Shown: in pieces, positions 44,546-53,207 of the stretch
Numbering within the stretch: the first letter of the stretch is position 1
How the letters are laid out: every line of letters starts with the position of its first letter
Origin: Halomarina salina
GTDB taxonomy: Archaea; Halobacteriota; Halobacteria; Halobacteriales; Haloarculaceae
Assembly (NCBI RefSeq): GCF_023074835.1
Contig: NZ_JALLGW010000001.1
Location: forward strand, 2,914,001-2,978,000
Reading direction: 5' to 3'
Length of the DNA stretch: 64,000 bases
Made by a program: the position numbers and the translations under genes
Notes under the pieces: model-generated
Seen by the model: the letters and a program-made list of their open reading frames with translations, nothing else
The model's database searches: none
Told to the model about the DNA's origin: nothing

Positions 44546-46408
44546 TCAGGCGCGTTTCTGTATCTCCTCGCGGAGCACCGAACTGACGAGTTCGCCGTCG
44601 GCCTTCCCGCGGAGTGCGCCCATCGCCTCGCCCATCAGTCCGGAGAACGCTCCCATCCCCTCCGCCTCCACCTGGTCGCCGTTCCGTTCGACGACCTCGG
44701 CGATGGTCTCGCGGACCTCGCTCTCGTCGACGCCGCCGAGTCCGGCCTCCTCGGCGGCCTCTTCCGCGGTCATCTCGGGGTGGTCGGCGAGCGTCCGCAG
44801 CACGGGGCCGACGCCCTCCTTCGCCAGGTCGCCGGACTCGACGCGGTCGAGGACGGCGAGGAAGTGGTCCTCGCGCAACCGCTCGACGGGCACGTCGTCG
44901 CGGCGGAGTTCGGTGACGGTCGATTCGAGCGTCCCGGCGGCGAGCGTCGGGTCGACGCCGTTCTCGACGGCCGTCTCGAAGACGGGCATCCGCCGGCCGA
45001 ACGCGACCTGTTCGGCGAGACCCGCGTCCAGCCCGTACTCCTCGACGTAGCGGTCGACGCGTTCGGTGAGCAGTTCGGGCGTCTCGACCGCACCGAGGTC
45101 GAGGTCCACTGGCGGGACGTCCGTCTCGGGGTACATCCGGGCCGCGCCGGGGAGCGGCCGGAGGTATCGTGATGTGCCGTCGTCGTTCGCGCCGCGCGTC
45201 TCCTCGGGGACGCCCTCGATGGCAGCTTCGGCTCGGTCGGCGACGGCCCCGATGGCGCTCTCGGCGACGCTCGTCCCCGCGGCGACGATGGCGACTGCGT
45301 CGTCACCACTCGCACCGACAGCGTCGCGCAGGGCCTCGACCTCCTCGTCGGTGACGCCGTACGCCGGCAGTTCGTCGGTGTGGAAGATGCCGCCCGCGCC
45401 CGAGCGTTTCGCGTGGTCGGAGAACTCGGTTCCGAGGCGGCGGTCGGGCTGAATCTCCCGTCCCACGAGGCCGTCGAACCCGTGGAGCGGGACGGCCATC
45501 ACCGTCGCCGCGCCCGCGATGACGCCGCTGTCGGTGTCCGCGAAGACGTCGGTCACGTCCCGTGGGTCGCCGACGCCGGCGTCTCGGTCGGCGAGTTCGT
45601 CGCGGATGTCGACCAGTTGGACCTGCCGATGGACCTCGTTGCGGACGATATCGGCGATATCGTCGAGGCTCTGGACGCCCTTCAGTTCGACGCGCGCGCC
45701 CTCGGCGATGGAGATGTTGACGTCCTGCCGGATGGTGCCCAGACCCCGCTTCACCTTCCCGGTCGACCGGAGCAGCATCCCGATCTCGCCGGCGGCCTCC
45801 TGGGCCTGCTCGGGCGAGCGGATGTCCGGTTTCGTGCCGATCTCGACCAGCGGGATGCCGAGGCGGTCGAGCGCGTAGGTGACGCCGTCGTCGCGTTCCT
45901 CGACGCGACCGGCGGACTCCTCTTCGAGCAGGAGGTCGGCGATACCGACCGGGCCGTCGTCGGTCCGAATCTCGCCGTCCGTGGCGACGAGCATCGAACG
46001 CTGGAACCCGGAGGTGTTCGAGCCGTCGACGACGAGTTTCCGCATTATCTGTCCCTGGTCGATGGTCGTCGTCTCCAGGAGGGCGGCGATTTCGAGCACC
46101 ACTTCCAGCGCCTCGTCGTCGATGCGGTGGGGTGGTTCGTCGTCCTCCTCGACGAGGCAGGTGGTGTCGAACGCGAGGTACTCGAACTCGCGGTCGACGC
46201 GGCTCTCTTCGAGGGCGGCCTCGTCTATCTCGCCCAGTTCCGAGCGCGTCGGGTGGAGGTAGCGCGTCACCGTCCGCATCGCCTCCTCGGGGTCGCGCCG
46301 GGTCGTCGGACAGCCACAGAAGAGCTTCGTCGCGGTGTCGAGTTGCTGGTGGATCTCCAGCCCCGCCACGAGGCCGAGGTCCTCGTAGTCGTAGTCCGGG
46401 GTCGTCAT
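44546..46408 (-). CDS. gatE: glutamyl-tRNA(Gln) amidotransferase subunit E
   Basis: The 620-residue archaeal GatE has the GatB-like kinase domain (GLVAGLEIHQQLDTATKLFCGCP by its ends, VDGSNTSGFQRSMLVATDG, GLGTIRQDVNISI), an inserted GAD domain (about 270-420) and the C-terminal YqeY-like tRNA-binding tail (SGLMGEAMGALRGKADGELV, about 591-610). With GatD it converts Glu-tRNA(Gln) to Gln-tRNA(Gln), an archaea-only enzyme. gatD is not in the window. The ATG at 46408 is supported by GGTTTTTTACC 24-32 nt upstream. The 237 bases between this gene and the acylase gene contain nothing I can support. Confidence 0.96.
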   Translation of the reverse strand: MTTPDYDYEDLGLVAGLEIHQQLDTATKLFCGCPTTRRDPEEAMRTVTRYLHPTRSELGEIDEAALEESRVDREFEYLAFDTTCLVEEDDEPPHRIDDEALEVVLEIAALLETTTIDQGQIMRKLVVDGSNTSGFQRSMLVATDGEIRTDDGPVGIADLLLEEESAGRVEERDDGVTYALDRLGIPLVEIGTKPDIRSPEQAQEAAGEIGMLLRSTGKVKRGLGTIRQDVNISIAEGARVELKGVQSLDDIADIVRNEVHRQVQLVDIRDELADRDAGVGDPRDVTDVFADTDSGVIAGAATVMAVPLHGFDGLVGREIQPDRRLGTEFSDHAKRSGAGGIFHTDELPAYGVTDEEVEALRDAVGASGDDAVAIVAAGTSVAESAIGAVADRAEAAIEGVPEETRGANDDGTSRYLRPLPGAARMYPETDVPPVDLDLGAVETPELLTERVDRYVEEYGLDAGLAEQVAFGRRMPVFETAVENGVDPTLAAGTLESTVTELRRDDVPVERLREDHFLAVLDRVESGDLAKEGVGPVLRTLADHPEMTAEEAAEEAGLGGVDESEVRETIAEVVERNGDQVEAEGMGAFSGLMGEAMGALRGKADGELVSSVLREEIQKRA

Positions 46409-46442
46409 GTCCGGGATTCCGCGACGGGACGGTAAAAAACCA

Positions 46443-46492
46443 GTCAGTCGCGGTCAGGCACGGTCGGTCGCGGTCGGGCGCAGTCGGGCCCG
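46443..46492. repeat. 20-bp tandem repeat, 2.5 copies, upstream of gatE
   Basis: Units at 46443-46462 and 46463-46482 share 15 of 20 bases (GTC-R-GTCGCGGTC-R-GG pattern) and a third half-unit follows. The repeat lies just upstream of the gatE TATA element and downstream of the fumC stop. It is probably slippage-derived; a regulatory role is not indicated. Confidence 0.4.
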
Positions 46493-46502
46493 AACGAGGC
46501 CG

Positions 46503-47912
46503 TCACTCCTCGTCGCCGAGGATACCCGGCTCGGTCATCGCGAGCGGTTCGAGCACCTCGTCGGCCTCCGCCTCGGAGAGGTAGCCCTCGTCGACGGCGA
46601 CCTGCTTGACGGTCTTCCCCTCGGCGAGCGCCTGCTTCGCGACCTTCGACGCCTTGTCGTAGCCGATGGCGGGGTTGAGCGCGGTGGCGAGCGCCATCGA
46701 GCGCTCGACCTGCGTCTCGCAGGTCTCGCGGTCGGCTTCGAGTTTCGCGACGAACTTCTCGCCGAACGTCTCGGCCGCGTTGGCGAGCATGTTCGTCGAT
46801 TCGAGGAAGTTGTGCGCCAGCACCGGCTTATAGAGGTTGAGGTCTATCTGGCCCTCCGCCGCACCCGCGCTGACGGCGGCGTCGTTGCCGACGACCTGCT
46901 TGTGGACCTGGTTGACCGCCTCGGCGACGACGGGGTTGATCTTCCCCGGCATGATGGACGAACCGGGCTGGTTCTCCGGCTGGTCGAGTTCTCCGAGGCC
47001 GTTCCGCGGCCCGGAGGCGAGCAGGCGGAGGTCGTTGGCTATCTTGTTCATCGAGCCAGCGACGACCCGGAGCGCGCCGTGGCCCTCGCTCATCGCGTCG
47101 TGGGCGGCCTGCGCCTCGAAGTGGTTGTCGGCCTCGCGGAACGGGAGGCCCGTCTCCTCGGCGATGTACTCCGCGGCGAGTTCGGGGAACTCGGGGTCGG
47201 TGTTGAGGCCGGTGCCGACCGCCGTCCCGCCGAGGGCGAGTTCGGCGAGGTGGTCGGTGGTGTTCTCGACGCGCTCGATGCCCTTCTCGACCTGTGCGCG
47301 GTAGCCGCCGAACTCTTGACCGAGACGGACCGGCGTGGCGTCCTGCAGGTGCGTCCGGCCCGTCTTCACGATGTCGTCGAACTCCTCTTCCTTCGCGGCG
47401 AGTTCGTCGCGCAGCGTCTCCAGTGCGGGGAGCAGGTCCTTCTCGACGGCTTCGAGCGCCGAGACGTGCATCGCGGTCGGGATGACGTCGTTCGAGGACT
47501 GGCCGAAGTTGACGTCGTCGTTGGGGTGGACCGCGCGCGAGCCGATATCTTCGCCCAGTATCTCGGCGGCGCGGTTGGCGACGACCTCGTTGGCGTTCAT
47601 GTTCGAGGAGGTCCCCGACCCGGTCTGGAACACGTCGACCGGGAACTGGTCGTCGTGGTCGCCCGCGATGACCTCGTCGGCCGCCTCGACGATGGCCTCG
47701 CCCGTCTCCTCGTCGACGTGGCCGAGGTCGACGTTCGCCCGCGCGGCCGACTTCTTCACGACGCCCAGCGCACGGACGAACCGCCGCGAGAACTCGATGC
47801 CCGAGATGGGGAAGTTCTCGACCGCCCGCTGCGTCTGTGCCCCCCAGTAGGCATCCGCCGGTACCTGCATCTCGCCGAGACTGTCGCGCTCCGTCCGGTG
47901 CTCGTCGCTCAT
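46503..47912 (-). CDS. fumC: class II fumarate hydratase
   Basis: The 469-residue member of the fumarase/aspartase superfamily has QTGSGTSSNMNANEVVANRA (residues about 97-116), HPNDDVNFGQSSNDVIPTAM, the TGRTHLQDATPVRLGQEFGG lysine/histidine region, and the signature GSSIMPGKINPVVAEAVNQV (about 318-337). Length and the GSSIMPGKINP form favour fumarase over aspartase or argininosuccinate lyase. It interconverts fumarate and malate in the citric-acid cycle. The start MSDEHRTERDSLGE at 47912 is backed by GGTTTTACG 27-34 nt upstream, whereas the upstream ATG at 47948 would overlap that element. Confidence 0.93.
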   Translation of the reverse strand: MSDEHRTERDSLGEMQVPADAYWGAQTQRAVENFPISGIEFSRRFVRALGVVKKSAARANVDLGHVDEETGEAIVEAADEVIAGDHDDQFPVDVFQTGSGTSSNMNANEVVANRAAEILGEDIGSRAVHPNDDVNFGQSSNDVIPTAMHVSALEAVEKDLLPALETLRDELAAKEEEFDDIVKTGRTHLQDATPVRLGQEFGGYRAQVEKGIERVENTTDHLAELALGGTAVGTGLNTDPEFPELAAEYIAEETGLPFREADNHFEAQAAHDAMSEGHGALRVVAGSMNKIANDLRLLASGPRNGLGELDQPENQPGSSIMPGKINPVVAEAVNQVHKQVVGNDAAVSAGAAEGQIDLNLYKPVLAHNFLESTNMLANAAETFGEKFVAKLEADRETCETQVERSMALATALNPAIGYDKASKVAKQALAEGKTVKQVAVDEGYLSEAEADEVLEPLAMTEPGILGDEE

Positions 47913-48037
47913 GTCCGGGCCGACGCCCGGCGGTGGCGTAAAACCCATCGAAACCCGGTCGAACCGTCGAACGAGTCCGGCCAGTCGTTCTTTCGAATGT
48001 GAGTAAAACTTTAGTCCTCGTGGTCTAACGTAGTCCT

Positions 48038-48364
48038 ATGAGTACGCGAGTGGGTGGCACGGATATCGAGACCGTAGCGGACGAACCGACCGTCGGCGTC
48101 GGCGTCGAACTCGTGGGCCTCTCGATGGCCCGCGCTGGCGTCGCGCGGAGCCAGATGTCGCTCCCGGAAGGGGCGACGGTCGTCGACGCGGTCGAGCGAC
48201 TCGCAGACAAGCACGGCGCGCCGGTCCGACCGGCGTTGCTCCGTGGCTCCCGTATCCGGCAGGACACCGTCGCCCGTCGGCGGTCCGGGAGCGACTGGGA
48301 ACGCATCTCGGGGAACGAGACACTCACGCACGGCGACCGCATCCGCTTCGAGGTCAGCGACTGA
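48038..48364 (+). CDS. MoaD/ThiS-like ubiquitin-fold protein without a C-terminal diglycine
   Basis: The 108 residues include a likely disordered first 18 and then a beta-grasp pattern: VGVELVGLSMARAGVARSQM, LPEGATVVDAVERLADKHGA (the helix after strand 2), PALLRGSRIRQDTVARRR, and the closing LTHGDRIRFEVSD, where MoaD/ThiS proteins have L-x-D-GD-x-V-x-x-x-P-x-x-GG. The chain ends in VSD, so it cannot be conjugated like SAMPs or carry sulfur. A scaffold or regulatory role is possible. A TATA-like ACTTTAGTC lies about 23-29 nt before the ATG. It is convergent with the HAD gene. Confidence 0.65.
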   Translation: MSTRVGGTDIETVADEPTVGVGVELVGLSMARAGVARSQMSLPEGATVVDAVERLADKHGAPVRPALLRGSRIRQDTVARRRSGSDWERISGNETLTHGDRIRFEVSD

Positions 48365-48524
48365 CCGGACCCGGTCCAGCGGAGCGCCTCGATTCGACTG
48401 GCTCGTACTCGACCCGGTCGCAGTCACCCCAGACCCACCCGCTGACGTAGTTCACCCGTCGACGGCCACGGGCTGTCGGCCCGTCTCTGAAAGTCGTACC
48501 CGATAGCAGCGCGACCGCTCCGGA

Positions 48525-49739
48525 CTACTCCAGCCCGGCCAGTCGGTCCAGCGCGTACACCATCCTGAGCATGCTGGCCGCACCGTCGCGTTCGAACACG
48601 AGTTCGTCCGTCTCCAGCACGTGGTCGAGGACGACCTCCGAGGCGTGGTTCGGGGCGGCGGCGATGCCCGCCTCCTCCTCGGCGACCCACTCCATCACCC
48701 GGAGGTCGGACTTCGAGTCGCCCATGACGAGCGAGAACGGGTCGTCGATGCCGAGCACGTCGAGTGCGGCCTCGACGCCCGCGACCTTGTCGAGTTCGTA
48801 GCTACCGAGTTCGGCGGCGTCGCCCTCGTAGTACCCGACCTCCAGTCGTTCGAGTCGCTCCTCGACGTCCTCCGGGACCTCGGCGTCCGGCACGCCCGGC
48901 CCGCGTTCGAGGACGCCGCGAATCTCGGGGTCGGTGCGGGCGTAGTACGCCCGCGTCTCTTCTGCCGTCGCTCCATCGAGGACGTCTCCGAGCAGGTCCA
49001 GCAGGTAGACGAGCGCCTCGTCGATGACCTCGACGGCTCGCTCGCTCCCGGTCTGGAAGTTCGGTTTGAGCGTCACGGTGAACTCGTTGCCCTGCAGGTG
49101 ACAGCCCCGGTTGACTCGCTCGGGGGCCTCGGGGAGGACCCGCCCGCGAATCTCGTCGAACGTCCCCCTGACGTCGGCGTCCAGGTCGTCGTACAGCAGG
49201 CGTTTGGTGTCGGGGCCGTGGCCGGGCGTGAACACGCCGTTGCCCGCCTCGTAGACGATGGAGAACCGTCCGGAGTGGACGAGTTCGTTGCCCAACCCTT
49301 GCGTGATGAATCCCTTGACGTTCTCCAGCGTCTGTCCCGTGCAGATGACGATGGGTATCCCGCCGTCGTGGAGTTTCGTCAGCAGCGACAGCGTCTCGCG
49401 GGGTATCTCGTTGTCGGTCCTGCCCGCTGAACGGAGCGTCTCGTCGACGTCGAGGACGAGCACGTTCACCGCACAGTCGTACTTGCCGAGGAGGTCGAGG
49501 GCGGTGAACGCACCCTCGCGGGAGGCGTGGGCGGCCACGTCCGCGAACGTCTCGCCGACGGGGAACGCCTCGCGGATGGCCGCCTTCCGCTCGTCGAGTT
49601 CGTCGCGGACGTCCTTCCACTGCTCCAGGGCGACGCGCGTGCCGAGCGCCGGGAACACGTCCGCGAGTTCCTGGTACGCTCGCAGCGTCTCCGCGTCGAA
49701 CTCGTCGTACAACTGGTAGAGCGCGTCGTAACGCTTCAT
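48525..49739 (-). CDS. HAD-superfamily phosphatase with N-terminal helical extension
   Basis: The 404-residue protein has about 90 residues of helix (MKRYDALYQLYDEFDAETLR onward) before a HAD-IIB type domain: motif I LVLDVDETLRSAGRTDNEIP (about residues 94-113), motif II VICTGQTLENVKGFI, a cap (about 170-310) and motif IV LVMGDSKSDLRVMEW. It should dephosphorylate a sugar phosphate or similar compound. It starts 3 bp after the trmB stop on the same strand, so the two form an operon. That ties it to carbohydrate metabolism, though the substrate is unknown. Confidence 0.85.
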   Translation of the reverse strand: MKRYDALYQLYDEFDAETLRAYQELADVFPALGTRVALEQWKDVRDELDERKAAIREAFPVGETFADVAAHASREGAFTALDLLGKYDCAVNVLVLDVDETLRSAGRTDNEIPRETLSLLTKLHDGGIPIVICTGQTLENVKGFITQGLGNELVHSGRFSIVYEAGNGVFTPGHGPDTKRLLYDDLDADVRGTFDEIRGRVLPEAPERVNRGCHLQGNEFTVTLKPNFQTGSERAVEVIDEALVYLLDLLGDVLDGATAEETRAYYARTDPEIRGVLERGPGVPDAEVPEDVEERLERLEVGYYEGDAAELGSYELDKVAGVEAALDVLGIDDPFSLVMGDSKSDLRVMEWVAEEEAGIAAAPNHASEVVLDHVLETDELVFERDGAASMLRMVYALDRLAGLE

Positions 49740-49742
49740 CGC

Positions 49743-50777
49743 TCAGGCCTCCTCGACGTGTATCTCGTGGGCTTCGACGTCCTCGTACGCGGCGACGCGC
49801 CCGCCGACCGTCACCTCGCCGTCCTCGGCCTCGACGGTGAGCGTCGCCACCTCGTCCGAGGAGGCGAGGCTGAGGTCGCTCACGCGGCCCGTCACGCGGC
49901 GGTGTTCGCCCGTCACGACGTCTCGACCGACGACGGTCACGCTGAACGCCCCGTCCGCTTCCTGGAAGTCCTTGACACATCGCCGGATGGAGGCGTAGCG
50001 TCGCGGGAACGACCCCGTCCCGCCGGAGACGACCGATTCTCCGGTCGTCCAGAGGACGGTGTTGAAGAACCCGCCGACGAGGAAGCCCAGCGCCGAGCGG
50101 TTGAAGATGACGCCGTAGCGCTCGCTCCCGTCGGTGAGTGCGTCCTGCGTCGCGTAGACGGACCGCTCGCCGTCCGCGACGGCCATCACCGGCGTCGTGA
50201 TGCCGCGTCGGGCGCGCACCTCGGTGGCGACGGCGTCGTAGTCGAACTCCTCGGGCGAGGGGGCGTCGGCCGCCGGCGTCACGAGGAGTTCGATGGCCAC
50301 GCCCCGGGAGCGAGCGTCCGCCAGCTCCGACTCGAACCGTTCGAGCAACCCCGGCGTGAGCGAACACGCCAGTTCGTACTCTGCTATCTCCAGGACGGAC
50401 TCCAGGTAGCGCAGGATGCTCGGACGGGACTTGACGAGCGACACGGCCTCCGTCTCGCGAGTAGGCGCGGTGTAGCGGGCGGAGAGGTCCGTCACCAGGT
50501 CGTCGAGCGACTCCTGCACCGACGGGAACACCTCCTCCGGGTCGAGGGCGACGACACGCATCGGGCGGGACTCCCGGACCTCGACCATCCCGCGGTCGCT
50601 CAACTTCCGGACCGTGTCGTACACCCGCGGCTGTGGGATGTCGGTGTGGTCGGCGATCTCGCTGGCGGTGAGGTCGCCGTGGTCGAGGACGGCCAGGTAC
50701 GCCTCGATCTCGTACTCCCCGAAGTCGAAGCGGTCCCCCATCCACTCCAGCGTCCGGCGAAGGTCTGTGGAACTCAT
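49743..50777 (-). CDS. trmB: TrmB-family sugar-responsive transcriptional regulator
   Basis: The 344-residue protein has the TrmB winged helix (residues about 17-75, [20 protein letters not shown] ... [20 protein letters not shown]), a linker helix and the C-terminal effector domain (about 110-340) with [21 protein letters not shown] and [12 protein letters not shown]. In Halobacterium TrmB controls gluconeogenesis, glycolysis and cofactor genes in response to glucose. Here it heads an operon with a HAD phosphatase. Its own promoter has a TATA-like CCCTTTAGAC (50800-50808) flanked by a match to the TrmB motif, so autoregulation is likely. Confidence 0.9.
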   Translation of the reverse strand: MSSTDLRRTLEWMGDRFDFGEYEIEAYLAVLDHGDLTASEIADHTDIPQPRVYDTVRKLSDRGMVEVRESRPMRVVALDPEEVFPSVQESLDDLVTDLSARYTAPTRETEAVSLVKSRPSILRYLESVLEIAEYELACSLTPGLLERFESELADARSRGVAIELLVTPAADAPSPEEFDYDAVATEVRARRGITTPVMAVADGERSVYATQDALTDGSERYGVIFNRSALGFLVGGFFNTVLWTTGESVVSGGTGSFPRRYASIRRCVKDFQEADGAFSVTVVGRDVVTGEHRRVTGRVSDLSLASSDEVATLTVEAEDGEVTVGGRVAAYEDVEAHEIHVEEA

Positions 50778-50799
50778 GGCGGGGGGTTCTCCGCCACCG

Positions 50800-50826
50800 T
50801 CTAAAGGGTTTACTCCGATTCGAGTG
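50800..50826 (-). promoter_or_regulatory. trmB promoter: TATA element and TrmB-like box TACT-N7-GAGTG
   Basis: TACTCCGATTCGAGTG (50811-50826) fits the Halobacterium TrmB consensus TACT-N7/8-GAGTA (recalled from the literature) with one mismatch at the last base. Its core is ACTC-N6-GAGT. It lies directly upstream of the TATA element (50800-50808), which is 23-31 nt before the ATG of trmB. Confidence 0.6.
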
Positions 50827-50910
50827 CAATAGTTTTCGGAATCGAATCAACACCGACGGCTCTCGGCGCGCATCGACCAGAGAACCGGACTGGAGGGCGT
50901 GTCGGTGCCG

Positions 50911-51369
50911 CTATCGACCGAGAATGGAGTTGATCGCGGACGTGAACGGTGACTCCGCGGCGTCCGAGCGCACCGGGTCGGTGTCGTCGAGCGAGAGCGG
51001 GTCCTCGTCGAGGTACGGCGCGAACGCCTGCATGATGGGCTCGGGTTCGACCGTCCCGCGAGCCTGGTCGTACTCGACGATATCGTGGTTGTCTAGTTTC
51101 GGCATGTGGCCCTGGTAGAGCGATATGTAGACACGTTTCCGGTCGTCGGACGACAGTTCGTCGGTGTCACAGTCGTTCTCCAGCGCCGCGACGTGTTCAG
51201 CGAGCGTTCCGAGTTCGGCCGGCCCCTCTACGTCGAGGAGGTACCGCATGACCGACCGCCTACGTGCGTTCGAGAGGAGGTGGAACGCGTCGTCTCGTTC
51301 GACCTCGGTGGGTTCGGCGTGCGCGGAGCTTGTTTCGGGCGGGGTGTCCGTGAGTCGCTGTGAACTCAT
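50911..51369 (-). CDS. DUF7344-type winged-helix regulator
   Basis: The 152-residue protein has FHLLSNARRRSVMRYLLDVE followed by a helix pair and YISLYQGHMPKLDNHDIVEYD (ends given) as the winged element. A C-terminal tail (about 115-152) ends SAINSILGR. It belongs to the same haloarchaeal family as the protein at 36024-36389. The start MSSQRLTDTPPE at 51369 follows a TATA element (GTTTATCCC, about 51393-51401 on the top strand as its complement), 25-32 nt upstream. Targets are unknown; it lies between trmB and the dehydratase gene. Confidence 0.75.
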   Translation of the reverse strand: MSSQRLTDTPPETSSAHAEPTEVERDDAFHLLSNARRRSVMRYLLDVEGPAELGTLAEHVAALENDCDTDELSSDDRKRVYISLYQGHMPKLDNHDIVEYDQARGTVEPEPIMQAFAPYLDEDPLSLDDTDPVRSDAAESPFTSAINSILGR

Positions 51370-51776
51370 ACACCAGCCCATGAAGGTCTTAGGGATAAAC
51401 CGATGACTCCGTTGTCAGCGGCGAAACCGTTGCGCCCAGTTGCACCGAGTTCGTTCGCACCGTTCTCCGTTCAGGACCGTTCAAAACCCGTGATATCCAG
51501 AGTTAGAGCGATTGTCTGACGGTCGACAGACGAAGCGTGACGCTCCCGAATGGTGGACGAGCGAGCGCGACTGCCGGACGAAAATTTCACGGCTCTTAGG
51601 AGGTTCCAAACCCTCGAATGGGTTCAAATATGAAACTACACCGGCGGCGTCTGTCGACTTGCGGAGCGAATTATCCTCCGCTCTCGACCGACCACCACTC
51701 CGTCTCCCCCGCCCGAACCACCTCGGCCGTCGTCCCACGACGAACGAGATGTACCTGCCAGAACAGCGATGTCGTA
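51370..51776. other. AT-richer spacer with an 11-bp inverted repeat, no supported gene
   Basis: GTCGACAGACG (51522-51532) returns inverted at 51648-51658, framing a segment of about 137 bases that is AT-richer than the surroundings (AAAATTTCACGG, GGTTCAAATATGAAAC). Open frames cross it on both strands, but their composition (Arg, Ser, Trp, Cys) is unlike the genome's proteins. It could be a relic of a mobile element or decayed gene; neither a transposase nor an integrase motif is visible. Confidence 0.4.
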
Positions 51777-51947
51777 GGCCCGACCTCGCTCCGCTCAGTC
51801 GAACTACTCAGAGCAGCGTTCAGCGAGTTCGAGTTCGCTCAGTCGAACAGCACGAGTCGGAGTATCGTGGGCTCGACGCGACTTACGCTTCGTCGAACTG
51901 CTCGAATCGGAGAATTGCGGGCTCGACGAAGCTCACGCTTCGTCGAA
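51777..51947 (-). repeat. degenerate 50-bp tandem repeats and stop-codon hairpin at the 3' end of the dehydratase gene
   Basis: Read in gene direction, units at 51898-51947 and 51848-51897 are both 50 bp and about 80% identical (each begins TTCGACGAAGCGT). A shorter third unit (51804-51847) and a partial fourth (from 51803 downward) start TTCGACTGAGCG. The first unit includes the last codons of the gene. A perfect 10-bp stem with a 4-nt loop covers 51923-51946, and the loop contains the stop codon. A strong 3'-end structure or terminator is likely. Confidence 0.6.
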
Positions 51948-53168
51948 CAGCGTCTCGCCCTCGACCATGTGCTCCTCGACGGTGTCCATGTCGAGGGTGA
52001 GTCCCAGCCCCGGCTTCTCGGGGATCTCGATGTGTCCGTCGTCGATGACCGACTCCTCGACGAGGTCTCCCCACCAGCCGAGTTCGTAGGAGTGGTACTC
52101 GACGGCCAGCGAGTTGGGGATGGCGGCCCCGACGTGTGCGCTCGCCATCGTTCCGACCGGTGAAGCGACGTTGTGCATCGCCACCGGGACGTAGTACGTG
52201 TCGGCCATGTCCGCTATCTTCCGCGTCTCGCGCATCCCGCCGACCTTCGGGAGGTCCGGCGCGATTATGTCCGCGGCCTGCTCTTCGAGGAGGCGGCGCT
52301 GCCCGTGTTTGCGGTAGACGTTCTCACCGACGGCGATGGGCGTCACCGTCGACTGGGTGACGGTCTTCTGGACGTCGTGGTTCTCCGGCGGGACCGGGTC
52401 CTCCAGCCACCAGACGTCGTACTGTTCGAGTTCGCGCGCGAGCCGCTTGGCCGACCCACCCGAGAACGTCCAGTGGCAGTCGAAGGCGACGTCGGCACGG
52501 TCGCCGACGCGCTCGGTGACGGCCTCGACGATACGCGCCTTGTGGCGAATCTCGGGGTTCCGGAGGTGGCGGTTCGCGCGGTCCTTCTCGTGGCCGGAGG
52601 GGACGTCGAGGTCGAACTTCAGCGCGTCGTAGCCCAGTTCCTCGACGACGCGTTCTGCCTCGTCCGCGCACGCGTCCGGGTCCGCCTCGTCGGCGGTGTG
52701 ACAGTCACAGTACACACGGACCTCGTCGCGGAACTTCCCGCCGAGCAACTGGTAGGCAGGGACGTCGAGCAGTTTCCCCGCGAGGTCGTGGAGGGCGATT
52801 TCGATGCCCGAAATCGCGGTGATGGTGACGCCGCCGATGGAGCCCTCACCGGACATCTTCTGGACGAGGTGTTCGAACAGTCGGTCTATGTCGAGCGGGT
52901 TCTCGCCGACCACGAACGGTGCCATCCGCTCGACGAGTTCCGGGACGCCCGCACCCCAGTAGGCCTCGCCGGTCCCGACGACGCCCGCGTCGGTGTAGAC
53001 CCGGACGAGCGTCCACGGGAAGTTCCCGTCAATCATCGTCGTCTGGACGTCCGTAATCTCGACGTCGCGTGGGCCGCGGTCGTTGCCGAGGCCCATCGAC
53101 TCCGAGGAGAGGTCCCGCATCGTGTACTCCGCGTTCGGGTCGTGCAGCGACCCGTAGTCTCTCGCCAT
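51933..53168 (-). CDS. gnaD: gluconate/aldonate dehydratase of the enolase superfamily
   Basis: The 411-residue mandelate racemase/muconate-lactonizing-type barrel has TAISGIEIALHDLAGKLLDV, the LKFDLDVPSG base region, metal ligands in VAFDCHWTFSGG, WWLEDPVPPEN and VGENVY, and the acid/base region VAMHNVASPVGTMASAH. The N-terminus (DPNAEYTMRDLSSESMGLG) is typical of haloarchaeal D-gluconate and D-xylonate/L-arabinoate dehydratases. Glucose dehydrogenase lies 1.1 kb upstream, so gluconate is the favoured substrate and the semi-phosphorylative Entner-Doudoroff pathway the likely role. A pentonate dehydratase (XacD type) is the main alternative. The promoter carries a TrmB-like repeat. Confidence 0.85.
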   Translation of the reverse strand: MARDYGSLHDPNAEYTMRDLSSESMGLGNDRGPRDVEITDVQTTMIDGNFPWTLVRVYTDAGVVGTGEAYWGAGVPELVERMAPFVVGENPLDIDRLFEHLVQKMSGEGSIGGVTITAISGIEIALHDLAGKLLDVPAYQLLGGKFRDEVRVYCDCHTADEADPDACADEAERVVEELGYDALKFDLDVPSGHEKDRANRHLRNPEIRHKARIVEAVTERVGDRADVAFDCHWTFSGGSAKRLARELEQYDVWWLEDPVPPENHDVQKTVTQSTVTPIAVGENVYRKHGQRRLLEEQAADIIAPDLPKVGGMRETRKIADMADTYYVPVAMHNVASPVGTMASAHVGAAIPNSLAVEYHSYELGWWGDLVEESVIDDGHIEIPEKPGLGLTLDMDTVEEHMVEGETLFDEA

Positions 53169-53179
53169 GGCCGAAGAGG

Positions 53180-53202
53180 TACTCGAAGCGTAGTAAAGAA
53201 TT
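53180..53202 (-). promoter_or_regulatory. dehydratase promoter: TATA-like element and TrmB-like repeat
   Basis: TACTCGAAGCGTAGTA (53180-53195) equals TACT-N7-GAGTA with one mismatch. It lies between the ATG (53168) and a TATA-like TCTTTAC (53195-53202, bottom strand), so binding would cover the start region and repress. Confidence 0.5.
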
Positions 53203-53207
53203 GTGGC

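Noticed and set aside
51618-51640. tRNA-like T-arm string GGGTTCAAAT
   Set aside because: The flanking bases do not form a T-stem or acceptor stem and no anticodon arm is found upstream, so it is not a tRNA gene or fragment I can support.
51512-52000. Long rightward open frame of about 160 codons antisense to the dehydratase gene end
   Set aside because: Its composition is rich in Arg, Ser, Cys and Trp, it runs antisense into the clear dehydratase coding end and it shows no domain pattern; treated as a shadow.
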